From: Limnohabitans sp.
GTDB lineage: Bacteria > Pseudomonadota > Gammaproteobacteria > Burkholderiales > Burkholderiaceae_C
Assembly (NCBI GenBank): GCA_024642215.1
Contig: JAHEBO010000033.1
Location: forward strand, 1 to 43,196
DNA: 43,196 nucleotides
Reading direction: 5' to 3'
Below, piece by piece: positions 6,729-14,555 of this stretch. Below the pieces are notes generated by a model. That model saw only the letters and a program-made list of their open reading frames with translations, was not told the DNA's origin and searched no databases. How positions within the stretch are numbered: position 1 is the stretch's first letter; the number at the start of each line of letters is the position of its first letter. The position numbers and the translations under genes are program-made.

Positions 6729-9209
6729 TCAAGGATTGAGTTGTAGAACCTGTGTCGGTCCAGTCGTCGTCATTCTTAACGGTCTGTACTTGACTTGACC
6801 CCATTCATCCTTCATATCTTGGTACCTAGGAGAAAATGGATGGCCACTTTGACCTGTCTGATAAATGAAACCAGACTCATCCAAATTGGCCAAGTCGTAC
6901 ACCGCCCGCATCGACGCAGCGTGACGTGTGGCAAAAGGCACGGTGGCGCTGCTGGTCCAATATTGACCCACGTTCACCGTAAAGGCATCGCCGCCACTGG
7001 GGCCTGAAACATCAAAAAATGATGCCAGCGCTTTCACGTTGCCAAACGGCTTGTGGGCACTGAGTGCTGGATGCGCACGACCCCAGTTCCATGTAGAGAC
7101 CTTGTCACCTTGCATCGCCACAATTTTGTCCAATGCCGTATCGAGTGCTTTGTTCATCAAAGTTTGGCATCCAGCATCACCACACCAAGCTTGATCTTGC
7201 GTGGCCAAAACACCTTCAACAGCAGGACGAAAAGCTCGTTTGCCAAACAAGGCTTTGAATCGAGTTTCACCCAACTTAGGCAACAGGATGGCGCGCGTCA
7301 CCTCATCAATCCAAACGGCATAAATGAGCGCACCTGCTGAATCACGCGTCATGTCGCCTTTGAAAGATTTCAACAAAGGCAACGCCTCTGCAGCCTTGGC
7401 GTGCTGTGACGTCAAGGTTTGTAAATAAGGCAACAAGCGATCTGCGGCCAACGAGTGAACGTCGGCTTGAATGCTTTTCATGTTGCTGGCATCCAATTTA
7501 GTACCCGCAGACAAAAGTTGCGCAATGCGATCAAAGCGCTCCGGTCCGGTCCAGTCATTGGTCAGGAATTGCGAATAGCCAGGGGGCAAAATCTTTTGAT
7601 TGGCCGTGGCATGCCAGCCGCGTTTTTCGATATCAGCTTGCGACACCTCTGGCGTTTGCTCATAAGGGATCCATGACTGCCAGTCGTATTGAGCCAGCCA
7701 ACCTGGCGCAGGCACCATGCCTTGCAAATCGTTGGCAGCTGAACGCAACGGTACTTTGCCTGCCGCTTTGAACAGAACATTGCCGCCCTTGTCTGCCATC
7801 ACCACACTTTGCATGGGCGAATGGTTCTTGGAGAAAGCCTGACGCAACTCCGCAACCGATGTGGCGAAATTAGCCTCCATACCGGCCACAATGGTTTGAT
7901 TGTCAACATCCAAGGCCGTCCAGCGCAGCGCAATGGCATATTTGTCCATGTTCAAAAATTGGGCGTAGGCCGGTTGAACATCAGAAATGACGGGACCATG
8001 TCGCGTGGTGCGAACCTTGATGTTCACATCGCCCTGCCCTTTAACTTTGATCACTTCGTCGCGCGTTTCAAACGCTTGCTGACCCGTTGGGGTGCGGTAG
8101 TTGTCTTTGCCTTCAAGGGCTTCTAGATACAAATCTTGAACGTCAGGACCCGTGTTGGTAAATCCCCAAGCGGCTTGGTTGGTGCGGCCTAAGACAACAA
8201 AGGGCAACCCAGGCAATGTGGCTCCCACCACGTCTAAAGCGCCGTGCGCTTGCCCATCTGCAAATTTGCCAGCGGGTGCGTGCATACCAGCGAAATACCA
8301 AACGGCGGGGGCACTCAAACCCAGGTGCGGATCGTTGGCCAATAAAGGCAAACCTGATTTGGTATTGTTGCCAGGCAGCACCCAGTTGTTGCTGCCCTTG
8401 CCTTCCAGCACGCCGATGTCTAAGGTACTAGATGCCAGCAGTTGTTGCGTGGCCAAGGCTTGCGCTTGAGGCGACTTTTCTGAGGTATACACACCGAGAC
8501 TTTTATAGAGCGCTGCAATGTCTACTTGGGTACCGCGCGCTTCACCTGGATAAGGCGGCAAGAGTTTCCAAAGATCTTCTGTATTTAAAGTTTGCATGGC
8601 CATCAGACGTGCAAACTCATTGCCCCAGTTACCTCCTAAATCCAAGGCCATCATCAGTGCCCAACCCACACTGTCAACAGCCGTCCAAGGCTGCATTGTC
8701 TTAGAGGGGTTAATGCCCAAGATGACAAACTCTGGGGCACGCCACTGCGCACTTGCGTAACCCGCTTGAACACCTTCGGCATAAGCTTCTAGGGCTTTTT
8801 GGGTATTGGGTGGCAATTTGTCAAATTGAGCTTGTGCCGCTTTCATGATGCCTAAAGTACGCATCAGTTTGTCTGTTTCTAAAGTGGGCGCACCCAACCA
8901 TTCAGACAACTCGCCATGCATCACTTGGCGATTGAAAGCCATTTGCCAACCTCGCTCTTGCGCATGAACATAGCCAATGGCACGCCATGCGTCCATGGGT
9001 GTCTTGGCATGAATTTGTGTCACGTCGGATGCATCGCGTTTGATCTCAACGCCGGCAGACAAGCCCTTGAGAGGCGCTTCGCCCGATAAAGGCGCCATAG
9101 AACGCAACAGATAAATTTGAAAAGCCCCAAACGCTGAAAGCCCGAGCAATACCAGCACCAAGACAGAGCGCAACAACCATTGGCTCCAACGTATTGATTG
9201 ACGTGTCAT
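6729..9209 (-). CDS. penicillin acylase family protein (Ntn amidohydrolase; possibly AHL acylase)
   Basis: An 826-residue Ntn-hydrolase of the penicillin G acylase/PvdQ/QuiP superfamily. A hydrophobic N-terminal segment (about residues 11-32) directs it to the periplasm or anchors it. The precursor should self-cleave between Gly272 and Ser273 in EGKG-SNNWV, which makes Ser273 the N-terminal nucleophile of the beta chain. LLANDPHLGLSAP and RTNQAAWGFTNTGPDVQDLY follow, as usual in the family. These enzymes cleave amide-linked acyl groups such as penicillins or acyl-homoserine lactones; the substrate cannot be read from sequence. ATG 9209 is chosen because it overlaps the ldcA stop (TAATG) and has GGGGA upstream; an in-frame TTG at 9224 is less likely. 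It is the last gene of a five-gene operon. Confidence 0.9.
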   Translation of the reverse strand: MTRQSIRWSQWLLRSVLVLVLLGLSAFGAFQIYLLRSMAPLSGEAPLKGLSAGVEIKRDASDVTQIHAKTPMDAWRAIGYVHAQERGWQMAFNRQVMHGELSEWLGAPTLETDKLMRTLGIMKAAQAQFDKLPPNTQKALEAYAEGVQAGYASAQWRAPEFVILGINPSKTMQPWTAVDSVGWALMMALDLGGNWGNEFARLMAMQTLNTEDLWKLLPPYPGEARGTQVDIAALYKSLGVYTSEKSPQAQALATQQLLASSTLDIGVLEGKGSNNWVLPGNNTKSGLPLLANDPHLGLSAPAVWYFAGMHAPAGKFADGQAHGALDVVGATLPGLPFVVLGRTNQAAWGFTNTGPDVQDLYLEALEGKDNYRTPTGQQAFETRDEVIKVKGQGDVNIKVRTTRHGPVISDVQPAYAQFLNMDKYAIALRWTALDVDNQTIVAGMEANFATSVAELRQAFSKNHSPMQSVVMADKGGNVLFKAAGKVPLRSAANDLQGMVPAPGWLAQYDWQSWIPYEQTPEVSQADIEKRGWHATANQKILPPGYSQFLTNDWTGPERFDRIAQLLSAGTKLDASNMKSIQADVHSLAADRLLPYLQTLTSQHAKAAEALPLLKSFKGDMTRDSAGALIYAVWIDEVTRAILLPKLGETRFKALFGKRAFRPAVEGVLATQDQAWCGDAGCQTLMNKALDTALDKIVAMQGDKVSTWNWGRAHPALSAHKPFGNVKALASFFDVSGPSGGDAFTVNVGQYWTSSATVPFATRHAASMRAVYDLANLDESGFIYQTGQSGHPFSPRYQDMKDEWGQVKYRPLRMTTTGPTQVLQLNP

Positions 9210-10117
9210 TAAATGTGTCCCCAAACTAAAAAGGCGTCGCGACCTTCGGTGGCTAAATCAACTTTGGCCCCAATGGGCAAAAGAACTTTGGTAGGTACAT
9301 GGCCAAAAGGAAGGCCTGTGAGCACTGGAATTTTGAGCTGCGTGCGCAATCTGTCGATCACCGTTTTCAACTTAAAACCTTTGTCATGCGGTACTAATTT
9401 GTAAGATGTAAATTGCCCAAACACAATGGCTTTTTGTTGTTGCAACACGCCAGCATTGAAGAGCTGTGTCAACATCCGCTCCACTTTATAGGGATGCTCG
9501 CCGACATCTTCCAAGAACAAAACGCCACCTTTGACCGAAGGAAAATAAGGCGTGCCCAACAAGGACGTGAGAACGGCCAAATTGCCACCCCACAAAACGG
9601 CGTTGTTGACCTTCACAGGTTTGGAAATGTCATCTGCAGACAAACGCCATCCCGTGCCCTCCCCTTGCTCTAAACACAAATCATCAAAGCACGCTTGCAT
9701 GATGTCATCGGGTTCAGATTCGGGACCAAAATCTTCGCCAAGGGCTGGGCCTTGCCAAGTGATGCGTTGTGTTTTTGCGTAGACCGCTAATTGGAAGGCA
9801 GTGAAATCACTTAAGCCTACAAATTGCGTGCCTTTGTCGATGGCTTTTGCAATGGCTTTGTAGGGCAGCTGTGTCAGCAAACGTGTGAGCCCATAGCCGC
9901 CTCTCGAAATCATGGCAATGTCGGCGCCGCTGTTTGTCGCGCGCGTGATGGCATTCAAACGTGTTTCATCATCTCCCGCAAAACGCATGTTGCTGCTTAA
10001 GGCATCTGCATCAATTTCAACTTGGTGGCCTTGGGCTTGTAGGCGCTTGACGCCTCGTTTAAACGCAGCTTTGTCGCGCACCGCACTAGACGGTGAAAAG
10101 ATATAAATGTGACTCAT
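9209..10117 (-). CDS. ldcA: LD-carboxypeptidase (muramoyltetrapeptide carboxypeptidase)
   Basis: A 302-residue S66-family serine peptidase. LdcA removes the terminal D-Ala from the cytosolic tetrapeptide during peptidoglycan recycling. The Ser-Glu-His triad is visible: Ser103 in the nucleophile elbow GLSDFT, Glu203 in LFLEDVGEHPY and His273 in LPFGHVPTK. The SRGGYG loop (residues 71-76) is also conserved. The length matches the family. It overlaps the upstream fusion gene as ATGA and the downstream acylase as TAATG, so all three are probably translated from one message. Confidence 0.92.
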   Translation of the reverse strand: MSHIYIFSPSSAVRDKAAFKRGVKRLQAQGHQVEIDADALSSNMRFAGDDETRLNAITRATNSGADIAMISRGGYGLTRLLTQLPYKAIAKAIDKGTQFVGLSDFTAFQLAVYAKTQRITWQGPALGEDFGPESEPDDIMQACFDDLCLEQGEGTGWRLSADDISKPVKVNNAVLWGGNLAVLTSLLGTPYFPSVKGGVLFLEDVGEHPYKVERMLTQLFNAGVLQQQKAIVFGQFTSYKLVPHDKGFKLKTVIDRLRTQLKIPVLTGLPFGHVPTKVLLPIGAKVDLATEGRDAFLVWGHI

Positions 10118-11496
10118 GTGTTTGGTACTTTAAAAAGCTGTACGGCAGCTTCAGCAATTGATTGTCCATGTTCTTGCACAAAATGCCCAGCCTGCGGAAG
10201 CATCATAGGTTCTGGACAATTGCGGATGGTTTGTTGTAAGTCACGCATCACAGGCTCGCCCAGCACGGGATCTTGCGTGCCAATGGCCATGAGGGATTGC
10301 CCCTGCCAATCATGCATCCAAAATTCAGCGGCTTGTCTGGCAATGTCTGCGCCCGGACTGTCTGCAAATTCGGGCACCATGGGCGGAAAGGCATGCAGCG
10401 CAGCGCGGTGCCCTTTGTCGGTGAAGGGGCGGTTGTAGCCACTGGTTTCCTCAACGGACAAATACTTGTTACCCCGTGCAAACAGTTTTCCCACATCAAA
10501 GTCGGGATTGTCTTTGCACCATGCTCGCCAACTTTTGAAACCGTCTGACAAAGGCATCTCGCCGGTGGTTAGGGTGGTGTTCATTACCAACAATCCAGTA
10601 AACCTATCTGGCATGGCCATGGGCAAAGTGAGGCCCAGGATGCCGCCCCAATCTTGCACCACCAACACAATGTTGCGAAGATCAAAGCGTGTCACAAAAT
10701 CCAACAAGACTTGTCTGTGAAATTCAAACGAATGCGCAGATGCTTTTTTGAGTTTGTCACTTTTACCAAAGCCAATCAAATCGGGCGCTAGGACTCTGTG
10801 GCCGTGTGCTGTAAAAACCGGCAGCATCTTGCGATACAAATAACTCCACGCGGGGTTGCCATGCAGACACAAATACGTCAGTTGCTTCGGGTCTGTTTCT
10901 GATTTGTTTTCATCCAGGAAATGAAGCCGAAGTCCGTTTAAAGCAGGCAAATCTGAAACATAGTTTGCAGGCCACGGATAATTGAGCAAACCTTCAAACC
11001 ATTCATCAGAAGGTCGCAGAGCATCGTCACGCAATCGATTGGTATTCATACGTTTAGGCTTGAAAAACTGCTGCAAGAGTTCGCGGCAATCCTCTGCCAA
11101 AACGCCTCGCGTGATGTGTGTGTGGTGATTGAGAGAAGCATGATCAAACACATTGATCACCGAACCTGCCGCACCCGTTCTAGGTTCTGATGCGCCATAA
11201 ACCACGCGTGCCAAACGTGCATTGAGAATAGCGCCAGAACACATGGTGCAAGGTTCTAGCGTGACGTACAAAGTGCAATCTTCTAAACGGTAGTTGCCTA
11301 AAGTCTGTGCTGCATCTCGCAGCGCGATCACTTCTGCATGAGCACTTGGGTCATTTGATTCAATGGGGGCATTGCGCCCTCGCCCCACAATGACGCCATC
11401 TTTCACCACCACAGCACCTACAGGCACTTCGCCTGCTGCTCCGGCTTGTTGCGCCAAAACAAGCGCTTCTTGCATCCATTGAAGGTCGTGGTTCAT
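10114..11496 (-). CDS. tadA: TadA tRNA adenosine deaminase fused to haloalkane dehalogenase-like hydrolase
   Basis: A 460-residue fusion. Residues 1 to about 148 are TadA, which converts A34 to inosine in tRNA-Arg(ACG). The zinc site is HAE (His53, catalytic Glu55) with Cys83 and Cys86 of EPCTMC. From Met150 onward there is a complete alpha/beta hydrolase resembling subfamily-I haloalkane dehalogenases (DhlA-like): HGNPAWSYLYR, nucleophile Asp282 and halide-binding Trp283 in VVQDWGG, a second Trp near 323-326, Asp409 in GTQDPVLG and His438 in GHFVQEHG. There is almost no linker. The internal ATG at 11049 has no recognisable Shine-Dalgarno. ATG 11496 is chosen for its ATGA overlap with the upstream gene; an upstream in-frame TTG at 11523 adds nothing conserved. 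TadA function is near certain; dehalogenase activity is probable. Confidence 0.9.
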   Translation of the reverse strand: MNHDLQWMQEALVLAQQAGAAGEVPVGAVVVKDGVIVGRGRNAPIESNDPSAHAEVIALRDAAQTLGNYRLEDCTLYVTLEPCTMCSGAILNARLARVVYGASEPRTGAAGSVINVFDHASLNHHTHITRGVLAEDCRELLQQFFKPKRMNTNRLRDDALRPSDEWFEGLLNYPWPANYVSDLPALNGLRLHFLDENKSETDPKQLTYLCLHGNPAWSYLYRKMLPVFTAHGHRVLAPDLIGFGKSDKLKKASAHSFEFHRQVLLDFVTRFDLRNIVLVVQDWGGILGLTLPMAMPDRFTGLLVMNTTLTTGEMPLSDGFKSWRAWCKDNPDFDVGKLFARGNKYLSVEETSGYNRPFTDKGHRAALHAFPPMVPEFADSPGADIARQAAEFWMHDWQGQSLMAIGTQDPVLGEPVMRDLQQTIRNCPEPMMLPQAGHFVQEHGQSIAEAAVQLFKVPNT

Positions 11497-12122
11497 GCCA
11501 CCATGCCAAGTCGACGCATCCAAAGTGCCAAGTCTTTTTCAGCGGGCGTGCCGGACTCATAGGCAGCATGCATAGCTGCATGCGATTCAGGCCGATGCTG
11601 ATTCAGTTTAACTTTGGTTTGGATGTTCAAGATTTTCATTTCAAACGCCACGATGGCGTTCAACATGGGTTCGGTGTAGCTGGTTGGCAATTGACGCCAT
11701 TGCTGTGCATAAGTAGGTTCATGGTCTGAAATCAGTTGTTTCAGAATAGCGTCCTTGGCCTCTTCACCTTCCAAAATTCGAACCTCAGCTTTGACATGCA
11801 CCGCCAAATAGCTCCAAGTGGGAACGCGAACCAGATCTGGATAAACAGATGGTGACATGTAGGCATGAGGCCCCATGAAAGTCAACAGAACTTCGGGCCT
11901 TTGCTTTAAAAAATTGGCATGCGGATTACCTCTTGCCACGTGGCCCAAAAGCAAGTCACGAGATGCATCATCGACTTCAAGTTCATTGGGTTGTAACTTG
12001 ATTGGGAGGTGCGTGACAAACGGAAAACCCTCGTCATCGTTTGAAATCAAACTTGCCAATGGATTTTCGCGAATGATGGTTCTGGCGTGAACCGGATGGT
12101 CGAACTGTTTTGGAAGGTACAT
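11493..12122 (-). CDS. PaiB-type FMN-binding split-barrel protein (putative negative regulator)
   Basis: A 209-residue PaiB-family protein beginning MYLPKQFDHP. The body has the split-barrel flavin-fold signature: FVTHLPIKL, LLGHVARGNPHANF, a MGPHAYMSPSVY stretch and VPTWSYLAVHV. The founding member, Bacillus PaiB, was described as a negative regulator of sporulation and degradative enzyme genes. Related proteins bind FMN or haem and may be oxidoreductases, so a regulatory role here is uncertain. ATG 12122 lies two bases after the upstream stop and matches the family N-terminus; the longer in-frame extension upstream only reads through the previous gene. The stop overlaps the tadA fusion start. 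Confidence 0.85.
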   Translation of the reverse strand: MYLPKQFDHPVHARTIIRENPLASLISNDDEGFPFVTHLPIKLQPNELEVDDASRDLLLGHVARGNPHANFLKQRPEVLLTFMGPHAYMSPSVYPDLVRVPTWSYLAVHVKAEVRILEGEEAKDAILKQLISDHEPTYAQQWRQLPTSYTEPMLNAIVAFEMKILNIQTKVKLNQHRPESHAAMHAAYESGTPAEKDLALWMRRLGMVA

Positions 12123-12124
12123 GC

Positions 12125-13045
12125 TTAGATATAAGTTCCTGCAAGCGTCAGAACTTTGCCGCCTGAGCTCATTTTGAAACGCGCAATCCCTGCACTGCGG
12201 ATGGTGTTGACACCGCCCAAATCGAGCATGCGAATGCCACGCTCCTTTAAGGCTTCGATGCCTTTCCACAAAATCAAATTGTGTGCGTGCAAGTCGCGGC
12301 CTTGGTCGGATGTCCATCCCACTTGATACGTGGCCGCCTCACCATGGATTAAGAACATCATGGCGGCTACGCGCTCACGGCCAACGTCCGCGCGCAAGGT
12401 CAGAATGTTCTTGGCGGGTTGCTTGCGAGATTCGACGTAGAGATCAAAAAACTGGACGGGTAAGCCGTCTAGTTTTTTGTCTGTGCGTTGCTTCATTTCT
12501 GCATCTAGCAACCAACGGTATTGGCCCGCATTGGTTCCAACGCGATGTACCACCATTTCACTGCCCTCGCCGCCTACCAATCGATGACGCCAACGGCGAT
12601 CGAGTTGAGCGCGCAAATCGTCCAAAGTGGGGGTGATGTCCAACATCACGGTTGACATCCCCGACATGATTCGCCTCATGGCATTCAAACCATGGGGAAC
12701 GCCTGCAGCGACTTCTGGCGTGACGGCCATAAAGCGGATGCCCTTGAGTGGCAGTGATTTTTTTAAGGCAGCATAAGCCGTGGCTTCTTCTTGAGGCGAC
12801 AGTGGCTTGGACCACACTGGCCCACGCGTGCAAAGTGCCATGGCCCCCAAGCTGCCCCATTTGCGCACAATGAATTGGGCTTGTGCAATTTGCTCGCCAT
12901 TTCGCATCACGCGGGCACGCAGCACTGGTACCCCTAGAATGGCCAAGCTAGAACCATAGGCCCAGTCTTGTTGCAACGCAGCACCTGCTGCTGCATGCAC
13001 GGCATCCCAAGCCGGTATATCGTGGCCATCCCAATGGACTATCAT
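12125..13045 (-). CDS. FemAB/GNAT-like aminoacyl- or acyltransferase
   Basis: A 306-residue protein of the FemAB/lipid II:glycine glycyltransferase-like GNAT superfamily (BioF2-type fold). FemX/FemA enzymes use aminoacyl-tRNA to add residues to peptidoglycan stems; the many proteobacterial relatives have no assigned substrate. Supporting segments are LRRRWRHRL-like LDRRWRHRLV in the middle, YQVGWTSDQGRDLHAHNL and the C-terminal signature LDLGGVNT...GIARFKMSSGGK, typical of these folds. ATG 13045 has AGGAG seven bases upstream; an in-frame TTG two codons earlier lacks that spacing. It is the first gene of the five-gene minus-strand operon and is divergent from a small membrane-protein gene 39 bases away. 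Confidence 0.78.
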   Translation of the reverse strand: MIVHWDGHDIPAWDAVHAAAGAALQQDWAYGSSLAILGVPVLRARVMRNGEQIAQAQFIVRKWGSLGAMALCTRGPVWSKPLSPQEEATAYAALKKSLPLKGIRFMAVTPEVAAGVPHGLNAMRRIMSGMSTVMLDITPTLDDLRAQLDRRWRHRLVGGEGSEMVVHRVGTNAGQYRWLLDAEMKQRTDKKLDGLPVQFFDLYVESRKQPAKNILTLRADVGRERVAAMMFLIHGEAATYQVGWTSDQGRDLHAHNLILWKGIEALKERGIRMLDLGGVNTIRSAGIARFKMSSGGKVLTLAGTYI

Positions 13046-13056
13046 TGGCAAACTCC

Positions 13057-13069
13057 TGCGTTGAACGCA
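13057..13069. promoter_or_regulatory. 13-base palindrome in the divergent 39-base gap
   Basis: TGCGTT-G-AACGCA is a perfect palindrome around one central base. It lies between the starts of the FemAB-like gene (-) and the small membrane-protein gene (+). Its position suits an operator serving one or both genes. No regulator family can be assigned from the motif, and such a short palindrome can arise by chance. Confidence 0.35.
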
Positions 13070-13084
13070 AATACGGAATCAGTC

Positions 13085-13285
13085 ATGTTGAAGAAATTCC
13101 TTGAAAAACGGCGCGCCCAAACTGTGATGGGCCACAAACTGAAAGAAGCTGGCCCAACCTGGCTCGCAGGTTTCTGGGCCATGGTGTATTTTGGACTGCC
13201 ATTTTTTCTGGTCACGGTCATGATCGATGTGGCGATTGAATGGTTTTCAGGCAAGTGTTACGGATTGTGGTGCTATTTTCAATGA
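13085..13285 (+). CDS. small single-span membrane protein of unknown function
   Basis: A 66-residue ORF from ATG 13085 to TGA 13283-13285. It has a basic amphipathic N-terminus (MLKKFLEKRRAQ) followed by one hydrophobic span at about residues 26-48 (LAGFWAMVYFGLPFFLVTVMI) and a short Cys-containing tail. I do not recognise a family. The charge pattern suggests a cytoplasmic N-terminus and a periplasmic tail. No strong Shine-Dalgarno is visible. It lies alone on the plus strand between two minus-strand operons, ending 12 bases before the DUF1501 gene tail to tail. A real gene is likely because the sequence is a well-formed small membrane protein in an otherwise empty gap, but it could be spurious. 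Confidence 0.55.
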   Translation: MLKKFLEKRRAQTVMGHKLKEAGPTWLAGFWAMVYFGLPFFLVTVMIDVAIEWFSGKCYGLWCYFQ

Positions 13286-13297
13286 TGTTTGCACCTT

Positions 13298-14533
13298 TCA
13301 AGCCTTGAACACCCCATCCAAAGAAGAATCCCATCGATAACCCGGAAACACTTCCGCAATTTTCTCTTGCGACACACCCAAACTGCGTGACAAAGCTTGG
13401 GCAAATACCCCTCGGAAATCATGGTGCACAGGCAGATCTCGGCCTTCATTGAGCATGTCATGCGACAGTCCATCCCATCGACCGTGCCATCGCCCACCTT
13501 GAACAGCATCGCCCATTAGCCACATCACGTTACCATGGCCATGGTCTGTACCTCGCGTGCCGTTTTCTGCACAAGTTCTGCCAAATTCACTGGCCACCAA
13601 GACCACGTCGTTAGGTTCATTGAACGCTGCTCTAAGTTGAAGCAAGGTGTTTGACAAATTGCTCAGGTTGTTGGCCAGTAAGCCTGTGACATTGCCTTGA
13701 TTAATGTGGGTATCCCAACCACCCGAGGACAAAAATCCAAGCTGCAATTGCCTGTTCTGACGCATCAACGTGCCCAGATGTTTGGCATCCAAGGCCAAGC
13801 CTTGTGGCGATCCTGCACCATTGTTGGCAGTTTGTTGCTCATTGGCCATGGTCGATGGCTTCAACATGGCGGCCGTTGACATTCTGCTGTTGGCACCTTC
13901 CACCATGGCTTTGCCCAAAGCAGCGTCACCCGAATACAGTTGTTGCATCGCCTCTCGAGTTTTGGTTTCAGCCAAAGTGCCAGGCCGTGTGGCCAACAAA
14001 CCATTGCCCACCAATTGCACAGGTCTTGGGCCAGACAAAATGCGAGGACTGCTCTCCCCCACGCCAATGGCATGAAGTCCCGAGCCCAGCCCCAGCAAGC
14101 CTGACAAGACATTGAGCCATCCTGCCGAGGGCGAGCTCGAACCAGGCTTGCCCGTTTCCCAGTGGTATTGGGCATCAAAATGCGATCGGCTGCGGTCGGG
14201 GGACCCCGCACAAGGGATGGCCGCTAGAACGCCTTGTTGCCAAAGTGGAAGCAAGGCGGCACATGCTGGATGCAAACCAAACAAGTCATCCAAAGCCAAT
14301 GCTGTTTTGGCGCTGCCATCGGGCTTGCCGATGCCGATGTTGGGCCTGATTTGCGCGTAGCGCGGATCACCATGCGGCACCAACATTGAAAGCCCGTCAT
14401 AGGCCCCGCGCAAAAAAACCAACACCAATCGGCCATTATTCTGAGCGGCCTGCGCCTTTGCAGACAATGCCCCTAAGGCAAATGCGCCAACCCTCAAAGT
14501 TTGAAGAATGGCTTGACGTCGTGATTGCATCAT
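13298..14533 (-). CDS. DUF1501 domain-containing protein with Tat-like signal
   Basis: A 411-residue DUF1501 protein (alkaline-phosphatase-like fold, uncharacterised). It begins MMQSRRQAIL followed by a hydrophobic stretch ending AKAQAA, a plausible twin-arginine export signal, so the mature protein is probably periplasmic. Family hallmarks are FLRGAYDGLSMLVPHGD, RSHFDAQYHWETG, SEFGRTCAEN and GTDHGHGNVMW; the His/Asp-rich ones suggest metal binding. Two adjacent ATGs (14533 and 14530) are possible; an AGG lies closer to ideal spacing from the second. It starts 22 bases after the DUF1800 gene, and the two families are very often paired across bacteria, so they probably act together in the envelope. 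No activity is established. Confidence 0.88.
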   Translation of the reverse strand: MMQSRRQAILQTLRVGAFALGALSAKAQAAQNNGRLVLVFLRGAYDGLSMLVPHGDPRYAQIRPNIGIGKPDGSAKTALALDDLFGLHPACAALLPLWQQGVLAAIPCAGSPDRSRSHFDAQYHWETGKPGSSSPSAGWLNVLSGLLGLGSGLHAIGVGESSPRILSGPRPVQLVGNGLLATRPGTLAETKTREAMQQLYSGDAALGKAMVEGANSRMSTAAMLKPSTMANEQQTANNGAGSPQGLALDAKHLGTLMRQNRQLQLGFLSSGGWDTHINQGNVTGLLANNLSNLSNTLLQLRAAFNEPNDVVLVASEFGRTCAENGTRGTDHGHGNVMWLMGDAVQGGRWHGRWDGLSHDMLNEGRDLPVHHDFRGVFAQALSRSLGVSQEKIAEVFPGYRWDSSLDGVFKA

Positions 14534-14555
14534 GTGCCTGGTTTCCAGTGTGTGT

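Noticed and set aside
12123..12317. N-terminal extension of the PaiB-like protein (65 residues)
   Set aside because: It only reads through the 3' end of the FemAB-like gene in another frame; the family N-terminus starts at ATG 12122.
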